Assembly: GCF_000372725.1 (NCBI RefSeq)
Contig: NW_005201213.1
Location: forward strand, 98,295-162,294
Direction: 5' to 3'
DNA: 64,000 nucleotides
From: Emiliania huxleyi CCMP1516
Lineage: Eukaryota; Haptophyta; Isochrysidales; Noelaerhabdaceae
This document shows positions 9,865 to 21,636 of the stretch, one piece after another. A program made the position numbers and the translations under genes. The notes beneath the pieces were generated by a model. The model was not told the DNA's origin. It searched no databases and worked only from the letters and a program-made list of their open reading frames with translations. How positions within the stretch are numbered: position 1 is the first letter of the stretch; every line of letters starts with the position of its first letter.

Positions 9865-10101
9865 CAGCTGCTCCACGAGACGTTCGGCGGCGGCTTCTCG
9901 CCCACCGCCGTTCTCAAGCTGCGCCGCCTCGCGCGCAAAGCCGCGCGCGGCAGCGTCGACCGCACGGCCTACTCGCCCAAGTACTCGCTTTCTTTTATGT
10001 CCCATCATGCAGAGCGCATCTCTCTCTCTGTTGTGCGAGGCGTGAACCGCGCCATTCGCTCTCACCTGGCAACCCTGTCTGCACGTCTCGCGCGCGCGTG
10101 A
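9865..10101 (+). pseudogene. Repeat-family protein copy 1, N-terminally truncated
   Basis: The plus frame reads QLLHETFGGGFSPTAVLKLR and ends in a conserved MSHHAERISLSVVRGVNRAI tail before a TGA at 10099-10101. The same protein end occurs at 24922-25359 (minus) and 27016-27379 (plus). Here the frame is stopped by a TAG a few codons upstream of QLLHETF, so only the C-terminal 78 residues remain. The flanking 3' sequence, including the CT-rich tract, is shared with the other copies. Function unknown; I believe it is a multicopy haptophyte family, but that is from memory. Confidence 0.7.
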
Positions 10102-10175
10102 ACAGGGCTCCAGGCCCCAAATGACGTGTGAGTGTTAGAGTTGTTTGGTATTGCTAAAAATCTCTCTCTCAGCTC
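10102..10175 (+). repeat. Shared 3' flank with intron-like end
   Basis: The stretch GTGAGTGTTAGAGTTGTTTG...TATTGCTAAAAATCTCTCTCTC is also found after the two other family copies (about 24850-24900 on minus; 27400-27453). It looks like a short intron: GTGAGT donor, CTAAAA branch-like motif, polypyrimidine CT run, AG. Confidence 0.65.
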
Positions 10176-10221
10176 TAGTATAACAGTGTACAGCGGTGAG
10201 AATTAGTTCAACTGTGAACAG

Positions 10222-10312
10222 GGACATGCACACGCACACGCACACGCACATGTGCATGTGCACGCCACACGTGCATGCACATGCATATGCACATGCACGT
10301 GCACGTGCACGG
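10222..10312. repeat. Alternating purine-pyrimidine tract
   Basis: About 90 bp of CACACG / GCATGT / GTGCAC alternation directly upstream of the four-TM gene. Such tracts can adopt Z-DNA; that is an inference from composition. Confidence 0.8.
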
Positions 10313-10397
10313 GACGTGTCTGTCAGGGCCGCTTGCCTTCTCGCTTCTGCCCTGTTTGTCGGCCCCTTGCGAGACGCTCGAATCCCCCACTTCACCC

Positions 10398-11207
10398 ATG
10401 GATGTGCAGACGCGCAGCGAGTCTATCAACAAGCATGTTGCCTTCCGCATGTGCGTCGCCACCGTCCTTCTCGCCATCAGCGGCATCTTTGTCGTGGTTG
10501 CGTGTGCTGTGCCGGCATTCTCTGCCGGGACGCCAACCTTCATATATGAAGTGGACGGGAGCGATTACGGTGGGTCGGTTGGCTATGGCATCTGGGGCGT
10601 CGGCGGATATCTGAACGAAGACAGCTGCGACGCGGTCAACGCGTTCATCACGCTTCGTGGTGGCGAAGAATGGTCTTGCTCGGACGTGGTCTCCTACCAC
10701 TGCGAGTACGTCTCGTCGCCACGCATCCAGGAAGGCCTTGACAACATTCTCTGCGGCTACGCCCGCAGCATCGCATGGGAGGCGCGCTCCTGCGACGACG
10801 ACGACGACTGCGCCGAAGGCGACACCTGCGGCGGTGACGACAAGTGCTCCGGCGGCGCGGTCGGCAACTCGGCCACGCTCAAGCCCTGGATCGCGGGCGC
10901 GGAGGCGACATCGATCTTGACGGTTCTGCTTGTGTTCGTCGCCTTTGTGCTCGCCTGCCACGGCTCCCGCTCCAGGCGGCCCAAGCCCTGCCTCACCGCC
11001 GCCCTCGTCGCCGCGGCGGCGGTGCTCTCGGTCGTGCCGTTCGCGCTGTGGGAGTTGATCGCCTGCGTGACACTCGTGGACGACCCCGCAGACTTGGAGT
11101 GCGGCCGCTCGTGGTCGTACGCCCTCCAGGTCTGCGGCTTCCTGATCCTCATCATCGCCCTGTTCACGCTGCCCGGTGTTGAGAAGATTTGTGAGATTTG
11201 TTCTTAG
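10398..11207 (+). CDS. Four-TM membrane protein with Cys-rich loop, unknown family
   Basis: 269 aa from the ATG at 10398; an in-frame upstream extension made of the CATGCA repeat is rejected as start. TM1 lies near residues 16-38 (VATVLLAISGIFVVVACAVP). A long loop carries many Cys and an Asp cluster (CDDDDDCAEGDTC), followed by TM2 near 172-192, TM3 near 200-225 and TM4 near 245-262. Both ends are short, and the order TM-large loop-TM-TM-TM resembles claudin/PMP22-type tetraspan topology, but I see no family signature. The Cys-rich loop suggests an extracellular, disulfide-bonded domain. Confidence 0.7.
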   Translation: MDVQTRSESINKHVAFRMCVATVLLAISGIFVVVACAVPAFSAGTPTFIYEVDGSDYGGSVGYGIWGVGGYLNEDSCDAVNAFITLRGGEEWSCSDVVSYHCEYVSSPRIQEGLDNILCGYARSIAWEARSCDDDDDCAEGDTCGGDDKCSGGAVGNSATLKPWIAGAEATSILTVLLVFVAFVLACHGSRSRRPKPCLTAALVAAAAVLSVVPFALWELIACVTLVDDPADLECGRSWSYALQVCGFLILIIALFTLPGVEKICEICS

Positions 11208-12021
11208 TGTTGTGACCGCTCCACACGCGACACGGGCTCCTGTCGTTGCTTAGGGGTGGAGACGAGGAGACCCCTTGCCCCACCGCCTCGTGTGTGTAGA
11301 CAAGTTTTTACTGGAATGATCCCAGCGGCACACGTCTACAAGGGGGGACTCCGAACGGCCTGGCATGTCGGCTAACTAGGTAGGTCATAGACCTTCCCGA
11401 ACCCCGCATGTCCGCATCGGGGGGAGGGCGGCTCGTAACTGAGGTTCGCCGTCAGAGACAGTCGTCCTCCCCTACTCGGCCATTCCAACGGCCAGGCCGC
11501 TCGCTTAAGGCTGATTGGCTAGACGAGCGGTCTACCTCCAACGGGGCGGTCCGGGAACGCGTGGAACCTGCCCACCTCGGTGGGAGGTGGTTTGGCGCCG
11601 ACGGACCGCCCCCTCCACCACCCTCGCCCAGGGATCTACAACGCTGTCTTAAGGTCCGACCTGTGGGCTCCGCGCTCCGGCCTGCGCTCGGCACCGGGCA
11701 CCTCTTAGCGCCATCGCCATGGACCTGCAAGCAGCGCCGGGCGACGACGACTTACCGCCTCCCGGTCCCCCTCGGCACACCTCCGCTGCTTAATGATTGA
11801 CGACTCGAACCCGTGAAGCTTCCCCGTGCGCGGGTTACCCCGCACACGGGCCAGCCTGCCAGCCACGTATCCACGCAAGCGTGGTCCGCGCGCATGGCAT
11901 ACAGGCGTTCGCCAGACAGCGCAGAGGCTAGGCGACCGGGGAAGGACTAGCTCAAGGGCAACACAGCCGGACCACCTCCACACGTCTCCCAGCCTAAAAT
12001 CCGGGGACGTCCGAACGCGCG
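11208..12021. other. Intergenic, no supported gene
   Basis: GC-rich sequence between the four-TM and severin genes. Short frames on both strands have no recognisable domain. A stretch at 11290-11400 looked RNA-like but matched no tRNA or rRNA pattern I know. Confidence 0.5.
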
Positions 12022-13729
12022 ATGAAGCTCCGCCTATCAAAGCTGCTGCGCGTGAGGCGCACGTCTCGGGCAACCTCAGTCCCATCGAGCTTCAATGTGG
12101 GAGGGGGCGATGATCTGCCCGCTCCAGTCGATCGGGCGGTGTCGGTGGAGGCAACCACGTTGTTAGAAGGCGTTGGTGGTGAGGCAGAGAGCGTGCCACA
12201 GCTCGGGTGGGGCGCCTCCAGTGACGAGGGTGAAGAGAGCGTGCCACAGCCCAAATATGGGACGTCCAGCGCCACGAAGCCGGTTGAAGACGACTACGGT
12301 GATCAACCGGCTGATCATGAGCGAGAGTTTGCACCTGCATCTGATCTAGACCTCAAAGAGACCATTGCCGAGGCGGGAGCAAGGTTGGCAGAGGGCGGGA
12401 GGGCGTTGGCGAGCGCTCCCGCAGATTTAGACATCAGCGATACCAACGTGGCAGGCATCGGGAGCGAGGAGGACAAGGGTCTTCGCAAGTCGGCCGCGCA
12501 GAAGGAGGCGGCCTGGAAGGGCTGCGGTAGGGCGCCAGGCGTCGAGGTGTGGCGAGTTGAGCAGTTCGAAATCAAGCCGTGGCCAAAGGAGGAGCACGGC
12601 AAGTTCTACAAGGGCGACTCGTACATTGTCCTCCATACCCACAAAGAGGACGGCTCGACCAAGCTCCTCTACGACTTGTACTTCTGGCTGGGGCAAGTAC
12701 GCACGTAGTAGGCAGGCCGTCAATCGGCGCCATCGTCGTGTGCCTCCTTCGAGACACTTTGAGACACACTACGCGGGCACACATTCTCACAGGTAGCAGG
12801 CGGTATACATTTACCAGACCACCACGGCCAACCCCGGCCAGGAGTCGACGGCGGACGAGCAAGGCACCGCCGCCTATAAGACGGTCGAGCTCGACGACTT
12901 GCTCGATGGCGCTCCGATCCAGCACCGCGAGGTGTGACTGTCCCTTGAGAGCGACACGCGGTGTTGGAAACGTGATGAGTGTAGCATGGTTGCTCAGGTA
13001 ATGCTTCACGAGAGCAACGCCTTTCGCTCGCTCTTCAAGACCGTCTCATACCTCGAGGGCGGCGTCGACTCGGGCTTCAACAAAGTCGAGCCCGGTGCCT
13101 TCAGCAGCCGCCTGCTGCAAATTAAGCGTGTCAAGAAGAACACGGCCATCATCCAGGTGCCCTGCCGGGCGACGTCTCTCAACCATGGCGACGTTTTTAT
13201 CCTTGACACGGGTGCGACCATCTACGCGTGGGAGGGCGCTGACTGCTCGCCGTTTGAGAAGCTCGCGGCCGACCAGGCTGCCTACGAACTCGCGTCTGAG
13301 CGCAATGGCGCGTCGTCCATCTCGAGGGAGGCGGACGAGTACTTCTGGAGCAAGCTGGGCGGGGAACCGAGGCAGATCGCCAGCAAGGAGGAGGCGGGCG
13401 AGACGCTGCCAAAACCGCCCGAAGGCGGCGAGGCCGTCCTCTTCCAGCTCTCAGACTCGAGCGGCGAGCTCACGATGAGCGAGGTTGGACGCGGCAGCCT
13501 GGGGAAGGGCCTGCTCCACTCCGATGACGTGTACGTGTGCGACGCCGGAGGAGAGGGCCTGCTCGTCTGGGTCGGTGCGGGCGCCACGCAAAAGGAGCGC
13601 GCCGCGGCCATGAACACGGCGACTAAATACCTCAAGCAGTACGGCAAGAAAACTAGCACACCTGTAACGGTGCTCAAGGAGCACGGGGCCGACCGGAACA
13701 AGATCTTTCAGAAGGTCTTTGCCTACTGA
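12022..13729 (+). CDS. Severin-like actin-severing gelsolin protein, three exons
   Basis: Ca-regulated F-actin severing/capping protein of the gelsolin family. Exons: 12022-12696, 12818-12931, 12998-13729 (506 aa). Introns of 121 and 66 nt have GT-AG ends, and joining them restores LYFWLGQ-TTTANPGQEST...QHRE-VMLHESNAF. Residues about 140-505 match the three-gelsolin-repeat severin layout: GSEEDKGLRKSAAQKEAAWK then PGVEVWRVEQFEIKPWP, GDSYIVLHT, GTAAYKTVELDDLL, and DVFILDTGATIYAWEG in repeat 2. The C-terminus ends DRNKIFQKVFAY without a villin headpiece. An acidic N-terminal extension of about 135 residues, with a repeated ESVPQ motif, is unusual for severins. Confidence 0.92.
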
Positions 13730-15384
13730 AGCCGACTGGTGTACAACTAACAACACCCCAAAACGTGTATCGATGCGGAGCGCGTGACTCCCGAGGTGAG
13801 CTCCGGCGGGCGGGGTCTACGCTTTGTGCCAGAGCCCGACCTCACACCCATGCGCCATAGTCTAAGGGGGGGTTGAAAGAGGCTCGATAATATTACTTCC
13901 TTGTATTCAATACGCACGCCGCCTTGGTAGAGGGTCCGCAGCGTCCTAATCTAAAATCTGAGGATTCAGGATTGAGGCATCGCTTCAGTGAGGTCAAAGT
14001 GAGTTTATGGATGTGTGAGAACGGTACAGGACACGAGGAGTCACGCGGACCGACTCGTCGGTGACTCTGCTGCACGCCGTTTCATAGTTTTTCTCAGCGT
14101 GAGCGAGACGTGGAAGAGTGCCACCGTCGGGTAGGACGGTCGGCCCGGAGTATCAGAGTAGCCGTCGTGGTCGCGGCGAGCAGCGCCGGCCACTCCGGCG
14201 CCGCGTCGGCACCGTGGGAGCATGTCCACCGCCACTTCGCGGTCGCAGCGCTGTTTTGTCGCGAAACGCCGCATGTACCTCTGGCGAGCCAAAGATCGAC
14301 TCGCATGTCGATTTCGACTTGACGGGCGCATGGAGGCATCACGTCTCCATTGCCGCCGTCAAGTCGGAGCCAGTCTGCGGCGACCACAGCGCTTGCAGGA
14401 GGTACATGCGAGCTTTTCAGAGTCAAGCGATTGCGCGGAATCCCACACTGGTGGATTTGGGATCCGTAGCCAGTGCATAGAGTTCTGTTCACTGTTCTCT
14501 CGAGGTTCTCGAGGTGGATATCCTTTGGCCGCGTTGGGTAGCGAGGATGTGAGTGTGTGTGTGACGCGAGGATTGGTGTAACCCGAGCCACGGAGGCGTG
14601 TTTTCTGACGGCCGACCGTCAGTGCACGGAGTTGCCCCTTCTCCGACTGCCCCGGCTAGTTCACGGGTTTCGCGGGAGTGACCCCATGCGTCAAACCCGA
14701 GACCTAGCGCGGGTGGGTTGGAGGGGGGCTCGCTGCAGGGAAGGGCTGTGTAAGAAGCCGATCCCCGTAGTCTGCCCCGCTCCTCCCCATCGGGCCGCAT
14801 GAGCGGCCACGCCTCGCAGATTCGTTTTCGCGCCTGGGTCAGGCGCGCGGGGCATCCCCCGGGTCGCTCGACCAGCGGTCCGAAGATGTGGCCGCTATGC
14901 GAAGGAAAGAGTGGGGCCCTCGACGCCTCAGTCCGGCCCTCCGAGGGGGGAAGGGAATTGCGGGGTCCCCACGGGCGCCTCAGTTCGGCCCTCCCGAGGG
15001 GGGGGGGGGGGGGGGAACAAAGGGGTGGGGGGATTTGGGTTGTGGGAAAGGGTCTCGTTTCGTGCCCCGCAAAGCGTCTCGGTTCGTCGTCCCGCGCGGG
15101 GCCGGCCCGTGGGGCTCCAGAAGGGCCGGAATCCTCGCCGCTGGTGGCGTGTCGCAGTCTCGGCACACCCGTGATGTGCTCTGTGATGTATGGCTTCTAG
15201 CTGGAAACGGTCTAGCTGGAGCGTGCGCGGGCCGCGGGCGGCGGGGCCCCGCGGGGCCGCGGCCCCGCGCGGCGGGCGGGTTGCCGCCGGCGGCGACGCT
15301 GTCGCTGCGATTTCGTGTCGTGTGTGCATGAAAAGTGCAGATGTAACTTAGCATGCGGGCGGACCCCTCACAGCTCACAGCTCA
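13730..15384. other. Intergenic; G tract, no supported gene
   Basis: Contains a 20-G run (14998-15017) and imperfect repeats of CCTCAGTYCGGCCCTCC at about 14928-15000. A plus frame at about 14290-14480 (ending LVDLGSVASA) is protein-like but unrecognised and has no clear start. I do not annotate it as a gene. Confidence 0.5.
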
Positions 15385-16813
15385 CTAAGCAGAGCCGCCG
15401 CGCCCCGCGCCCCGCCCACCCCGCCCGCCCGGCCCACCCCGCCCGCCCCGTCCACGCCCCCCTCTCCCCCCTCGCCCACCGACCGCCGCCGTGGCGCCCA
15501 CGGGCTGGGCCTGGGGCACGGTGCGAGTGGGCGGCTGGTGGACAAACGTCGTCTGCGCCGCCACCAGCCGCCCAGTTGCGGCGATGGGCAGCGCTGGCTG
15601 GCGGCAGGCCGGGCAGTTGCTGTCGCGCTCCAGCACGCGCGGCGCACATGTCTCGCAGTACAGCGCGTGGCCGCACGCGAAGCGGACCGAGCGCGGCGCG
15701 TCGTAGCAGAGGTCACACTGGCGCTCCTCGGCCCCAACCTTCTCCTCCACCTCCCCCGCTGCTTCGACTAGCGCCTCCAGCCGCGGCAGCGCCTCTGCGA
15801 GCGGCATCCGCCTCTTCTTCCTCACGAGAGCCAGCCCGACCACCAGCCGCGCCAACTCCTCGGCTTGCGCCGCCGACCAGCCCGCGTCGGCCGCCGCGAT
15901 CGATCCTTCCGCCGTGTCGGGCTCCTCAAGCGCATCGTCGCACTCGTCGAGGAGGCCGACGGCGCCGCGGCCGGTCAGGGCGACGAGCAGCGTGATGCCG
16001 AGCGCATAGCCGTCGGTCAGCGCTGACGCCTGCCCGCTCTGCGAGATGATTGGGTCCATGTACCCAAGCTTACCGAAGAGGCGCTGCGTCGACAGGTGCG
16101 ACACCTGCTGGCTGCTGCCGGCCGTCGCCTCTGCCGCGCGCGCGAGGCCCACGTCGGCGAGGTAGCCGTTGCCGCGCTCGTCGAGCAGGATGTTGCCCGC
16201 CGAGACGTCGCGGTGCAGGATCATGGGAGAGAGCGTGTGCAAGTAATGCAGCGCGCTTGCGGCGTCGCGCAGCACGCGGAGCCGCGCGGCGGAGGAGAGC
16301 GGCGGAGGCGGCGTCTCGAAACCGAGCATGCGGAGCCGCTGCAGCGCGGCCGGCGTGCGGTAGAGGCGGTCCTCGAGGCTGCCGCCGCGGCAGAGGGGGT
16401 AGACGAGGCACGCTCTCGCCGGTGCCAAGCAGACGCCGAGAAGAGGGAGCAGGGACCGGTGACACGCCGCGCTGAGCGTGCGCACCTCGCTCTGCAGCTC
16501 GGCGAGGCCTTGGGCGCCGACACCGACCAGCGCCGTCTTGACGGCGAACCCGCAAGCGACGCGCGGGAGAGACGGCAGCGCGTCGCAGCGATAGACGCGC
16601 CCAAAGCCGCCCTCGCCCACCTTGCGCGCCTCGGCAAAGCCGTCCGTCGCCGTAATCAGCTCGTCGAGAGGGACAGCGACGGGCGGCGCGGCGGCGGCGG
16701 CGAGGGCGGCGACACTCGCCGAAGCCGCCGCTGCCGCCGCTGCTGCCGTCGCCTCCGCTGCCGCCGCCTCTTGAGCCTCCGCCGCCGCCACGGCCGCCAC
16801 CGCCGCCTCTACA

Positions 16814-16881
<68 letters not shown>

Positions 16882-19800
16882 CTCCGCCTCCGCTTCCGCC
16901 CTCATCCTCGCCTCCTCCCTCTCCCTTGCCGCCTCCTCCCTCGCCCTCGCCTCCGCCTCCTCCCTTGCCCGCGATGCCGCCTCCGCCTCCTCCGCCGCCC
17001 GCGCCGCCGCCTCCGCCTCCTCCGATGCCCGCGCCGCCCGCGCCTCCTCCGCCGCCCGCGCCTCCTCCGCCGCCCGCGCCTCGTCCGCCGCCCGCGCCGC
17101 CGCCTCTGCCTGCCTCGCCGCCGCCTTCTCCTCCTTCTGCCGCTGCCGCTTCAGCGGCTTGGCCAGGTCATCGCGCAGCAGCCGCGCCGCCCGCAGCGCC
17201 TCCGAGCCGTTGGCGGCGTCGACGTTCGCGTTGATCGCCGCCCTGAGCGCCTCGAGATCGGCGTCGCCTCGGCCGCACGCCTCAACCGCCTCGCGCAGCG
17301 CAGCCTCGGCAGCATCGCGCGCCTCCGCCGCCTCCGCAGCCGCTGCCGCCTCGCGTGCGGCTGCCGCGGCCTGTTCTACCACCGCCGTCTCCCCCTCAGC
17401 CTCTGCTGCGGTCGACGAGTGCTCCTCGAGGGCGCACACGCACGCGGCGTGGCCATTCTCCTCGGCCCAATGAAGCGCCGTGTTGCCGTTCGCATCGCGC
17501 GCCGCCGTGTCTGCGCCCGCCTGCAGCAAGCGCCGCACGACGGCGGTGCGGTTGAAGAAGGCGGCGCCCATCAGCGCGGTCCAGCCTTCGCTGCTCTGCA
17601 AGTTGACCTCAGCACCATGTCGTATCAGCAAGTCGACCACCCGCTCGTGGCCCTGGAGGGCGGCGAGCGTCAGCGCGGTGTAGCCATTGCTGTCCTGCAA
17701 GTTGACATCAGCGCCGTGCTGGAGCAACACCTCGACCACCCGCTCGTGGCCGTGGACGGCGGCTTTCATCAGCAGCGTGATGCCGCTCGTCTCGCCCTTC
17801 TCGTACGTCGCGTCGGCCCGCCCGCCGCCCTCGAGCCACGCCAGCACCGCCTCCTCCTTGCCTCCCTCAGCCGCTGCCACGACCGCGTCGGGGGCTGCCA
17901 CGCCGCCGCTCGACGCCCGCCCCGCCGCCGCCGCCGGAGATAGCGTCTTCGCGACTCTCGGTCCAGCCGAGGAAGCGCCGCCGGAGGAAGCGCCGCCTGC
18001 GCCTGCGCCGCCGGCTGCCGCCGCAATGGGCCGTCCCGCCACCACCGACTCCTTGACGTGCTGCCGGAAGGCCTCGACGCACTCGGCGTGGCCCCTCTCC
18101 TTGGCCCAATGCAGCGCCGTCATGCCGCTCTCACTGCGCACCGCCGTGTCTGCGCCCGCCCGCAGCAAGCACCGCACGACGGCGGGGTGGTTGAAGGCGG
18201 CGGCGCCGATCAGCGCGGTCAAGCCGTTGCTGCTCTGCAGGTTGACCTCAGCACCGCGCCGTATCAGCAAATCGACCACCCGCTCGTGGCCATAGTGGGC
18301 GGCGCCCATCAGCGCGGTGCTGCTGACGCTGTCCTGCAGGTTGACCTCAGCGCCGCGCTGGAGCAGCAGCTCGACCACCCGCTCGTGGCCTTCGCTGGCG
18401 GCGTCCATCAGCGCGGAGTCGCCCTCGCTGCTCTGCAGGTTGATCTCCGCGCCGCGCTGCAGCAACAGCTCGACCAGCCGCTCGTGGCCGTGGTTGGCGG
18501 CGCCCATCAGCAGCGTGAGGCCGCTCACCTCGCCCTTCTCGTACGTCGCGTCGGCCCGCCCGCCGCTGTCAAGCCACGCCAGCACAGCCTCCTCCTCGCC
18601 CCGCTCAGCTGCTGCCACGACCGCATCGGGGGCTGTCGCGACACCGCTCGACGCCCGCTCCGCCGCCACCGCTGGAGACAGCGTCTTTGCAACTCTCGGT
18701 CCAGCCGAGGAAGCGCCGCCGGAGGAAGCGCCGCCTGCGCCTGCGCCGCCGGCTGCCGCCGCAATGGGCCGTCCCGCCACCACCGACTCCTTGACGTGCT
18801 GCCGGAAGGCCTCGACGCACTCGGCGTGGCCCTTCTCCTTGGCCCAACGCAGCGCCGTCTTGCCGCTCATACCGCGCGCCGCCGTGTCTGCGCCCGCCCG
18901 CAGCAAGCACCGCACGACGGCGGGGTGGTTGAAGAAGGCGGCGTTCATCAGCGCGGTGGAGCCTTTGCTGCTCTGCAAGTTGACCTCTGCGCCGTGCTGC
19001 AGCAGCAGCTCGACCACCCGCTCCTGGCCGTAGCGGGCGGCGTGCATAAGCGCGGTAGCGCCGTTGCTGTTCTGCAGGTTGACCTCAGCGCCGTGCCGCA
19101 GCAGCAGCTCGACCACCCGCTCGTGGCCCTGGAGGGCGGCGCCCATCAGCGCGGTGACGCCGCCGCTGTTCTGCTGGTTGATCTCAGCGCCGCGCCGCAG
19201 CAGCAGCTCGACCACCCGTTCGTGGCCCTGGAGGGCGGCGCCCATCAGCGCGGTGCCGCCGTCGCTGCTCTGCAGGTTGATCTCCGCGCCGCGCTGCAGC
19301 AACAGCTCGACCAGCCGCTCGTGGCCGTGGTTGGCGGCGCCCATCAGCAGCGTGAGGCCGCTCACCTCGCCCTTCTCGTACGTCGCGTTGACCCGCCCGC
19401 CGCCCTCGAGCCACGCCAGCACCGCCTCCTCCTCGCCTCGCTGAGCTGCTGCGACGACCGCATCGGAGACTGCCACGCCGCCGCTCGACGCCCGCCCCGC
19501 CGCCGCCGCCGGAGATAGCGTCTCCGCGACTCTCGATCCAGCCGAGGAAGCGCCGCCGGAGGAAGCGCCGCCTGCGCCTGCGCCGCCGGCTGCCATCGCC
19601 GTGGGCCGTGCCGCCACGACCGACTCCTTGACGTGCTGCCGGAACGCCTCGACGCACTCGGTGTGGCCTTGATCGTTGGCCCAATGCAGCGCCGTCTTGC
19701 CGCTCGCACTGCGCGCCGCGGTGTCTGCGCCTGCCTGCAGCAAGCGCCGCACGACGGCGGGGCGGTTGAAGAGGGCGGCGTACATCAGCGCGGTGTAGCC

Positions 19801-21060
19801 GTTGCTGTTCTGCAGGTTGATCTCAGCGCCGCGCCGAATCAGCAAATCGACCACTTGCTCGTTGCCGTTGCCGGCGGCGCAGATCAGCGCGGTGCGGCCG
19901 TCGCTGTCCCGCAGGTTGACCTCAGCGCCGTGCCGTATCAGCAGCTCGACCACCCGCTCGTGGCCTCGGAATGCGGCGAACATCAGCGCGGTGCTGCCGT
20001 TGCTACTCTGCAGGTTGGCCTCTGCGCCGTGCTGCAGCAGCAGCTCGACCACCCGCTCGTGGCCTTTGACGGCGGCGTCCATCAGCGCGGTGATGCCGTT
20101 ACTGTTCTGCAGGTTGAGCTCAGCGCCGCGCTGCAGCAGTAACTCGACCACCCGCTCGTGGCCTTCCTGGGCGGCGTTCATCAGCGCGGTGTGGCCGATG
20201 CTGTTCTGCAAGTTGACCCCCGCGCCGCGCCGTATCAGCAGCTCGACCAACCGCTCGTGGCCGTAGTTGGCGGCGCCCATCAGCAGCGTGAGGCCGCTCG
20301 CCTTGCCTCTCTCGTACGTCGCGTCGGCCCGCCCGCCACTGTCGAGCCACGCCAGCACCGCCTCCTCCTCGCCACGCTCCGCTGCTGCGCTAACCGCATC
20401 GGAGGCTGCCGCGGCACCGCTCGACACCGCCGGCGACAATTTACTCGGCCGCACCCGCACGCTCTCGCCGCCGCCCTCGAGCGCCACCGCGTACCGCCCG
20501 CCCTCGAAGCTCTGTGCCACGCCCCGCTGCCCGTTCAGCTCGGGGCGGGCCGAGAGCCCGCCGAGCACGACTCGCTGGCCGAGCAGCGGCGCGTCCACCG
20601 CTGCCGCTGCCGCGCCCGAGGAAGCGCCGCCCGCCCCTGCCCGGCCGTCTGCAGCCGCCGCCGCCTCCGACAAAACCTTGACGCACTCGGCGTGGCCCTT
20701 CTCCTTGGCAAACTGCAGCGCCGTCTTGCCGTGAAGAGTGCGCGCCGCGTCTGCGCCCGCCCGCAGCAAGCGCTGCACGACGGCGGGGTGGTTGAGGAGG
20801 GCGGCGATCATCAGCGCGGTGCCGCCGTTGCTGTTCTGCAGGTTGACATCAGCACCGTGCTGCAGCAGCAGCTCGACCACCCGCTCGTGGCCGTAGCCGG
20901 CGGCGGTCACCAGCAGCGTGAGGCCGCTGATGCCGTCTCTCTCGTACGTCGCGTCGGCCCGCCCGCCGCCCTCGAGCCACGCCAGCACCGCCTCCTCCTC
21001 GCCACGCTCAGCCGCTAGCACGGCCGCATCCGAGCAGCTCAGGGAACCAGCACCCACCAT
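15385..21060 (-). CDS. Giant ankyrin-repeat / RLK-Pelle-type kinase / RING / RGG protein
   Basis: 1,891 aa from the ATG at 21060 (the upstream in-frame GTG at 21120 is not used). Order: ankyrin block 1 (about residues 12-135); a GLSARPELNG-type small domain (about 165-215) of the kind seen in ankyrin/MYND-RING proteins; four more ankyrin blocks with GHERVVELLLQ repeats, separated by near-identical Gly/Ser/Ala linkers; an Ala/Glu/Arg coiled coil (about 1200-1455); a protein kinase (about 1465-1770); a RING finger (about 1782-1822); and an RGG tail. The kinase has GEGGFGRVY, AVK, HRDVSAGNILLD and a DVG in place of DFG. The RING shows CDLC, CGHALYCETC and CPAC. This suggests a signalling scaffold joining kinase and ubiquitin-ligase activity; activity of the DVG kinase is uncertain. 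Confidence 0.9.
17890..19640 (-). repeat. Duplicated ankyrin-block/linker units within the kinase-RING gene
   Basis: The linker coding PRVAKTLSPA...GGASSGGASS recurs at about 17930, 18670 and 19500 on the genome with very few changes. Spacing is about 740 and 830 bp, the difference being close to one 99-bp ankyrin repeat. This indicates expansion by unequal crossing-over in units of whole ankyrin blocks. Confidence 0.8.
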
Positions 21061-21636
21061 GGTCCCCGCTGTGTCGGCCCCGTGAACCGTCAGCTGTGAG
21101 AGCTCCTGTGTGTCTCTCACACCCTCACTGTCGGCGTATGCGTGCTTCTTGTTTTCTTATCACCCTATCTGTGAAGAGTGCGTAAGGGGTTGTTTTTGTC
21201 ATGAGCTTGCCTGCGGCGAGGGCGGTCGAGTGCACGGAGCTAAGTGCCTCGCCGTCCTCGCAGGAGTCGCTTAGGCGGCTCCCGCGTGGTGTACACCTGT
21301 GTTAGTGCCAGTGCGCACCAGTCCCGTGCCTATAGTGTCGTGCGAGGAGTTGTTCGTAAGATTCTTTTTGTCAGTGGACAGTGCGCGCCAGTCCCGTGCC
21401 CAGGTACACCACAGGCAAAAAGAATTTTAGAAGAGGCGCGGCACCGGCTGAGACGGAAGGGGGGGGGGGGGCAACATGGCACGGATGCTGCATTTCCGAG
21501 CGTCAACATTTCACGACATCTGGTGGCTCCATCCGAAGCCGTTGTCGACAAAGTTCAGAGGTTCGCGAGAGTTGAACTCTACCCAGCTGCCGAGGTGGGC
21601 TGATAGCGGCGTGGCCAGCAAGAGTGTAACAGAGGG
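21061..21636. other. Intergenic with short direct repeat and G run
   Basis: CAGTGCGCRCCAGTCCCGTG occurs twice (about 21310 and 21379). A 13-G run lies at 21459-21471. No gene supported. Confidence 0.6.

Noticed and set aside
10275..10397. Extended N-terminus of the four-TM protein made of Met-His repeats
   Set aside because: It is the translated CATGCA repeat; the ATG at 10398 gives a sensible start just before TM1.
11290..11830. tRNA or rRNA fragment
   Set aside because: A CTCGAACCCG-like string near 11805 resembles a T-arm, but no acceptor stem or D-arm pairs with it.
16096..17943. 615-codon plus-strand frame opposite the ankyrin/kinase gene
   Set aside because: Low-complexity Arg/Leu sequence mirroring the ankyrin and Ala/Glu coding repeats; no independent support.
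21061..21120. GTG at 21120 as the start of the ankyrin/kinase protein
   Set aside because: A normal ATG lies 60 bases downstream in frame. GTG starts are not expected in a eukaryotic nuclear gene.
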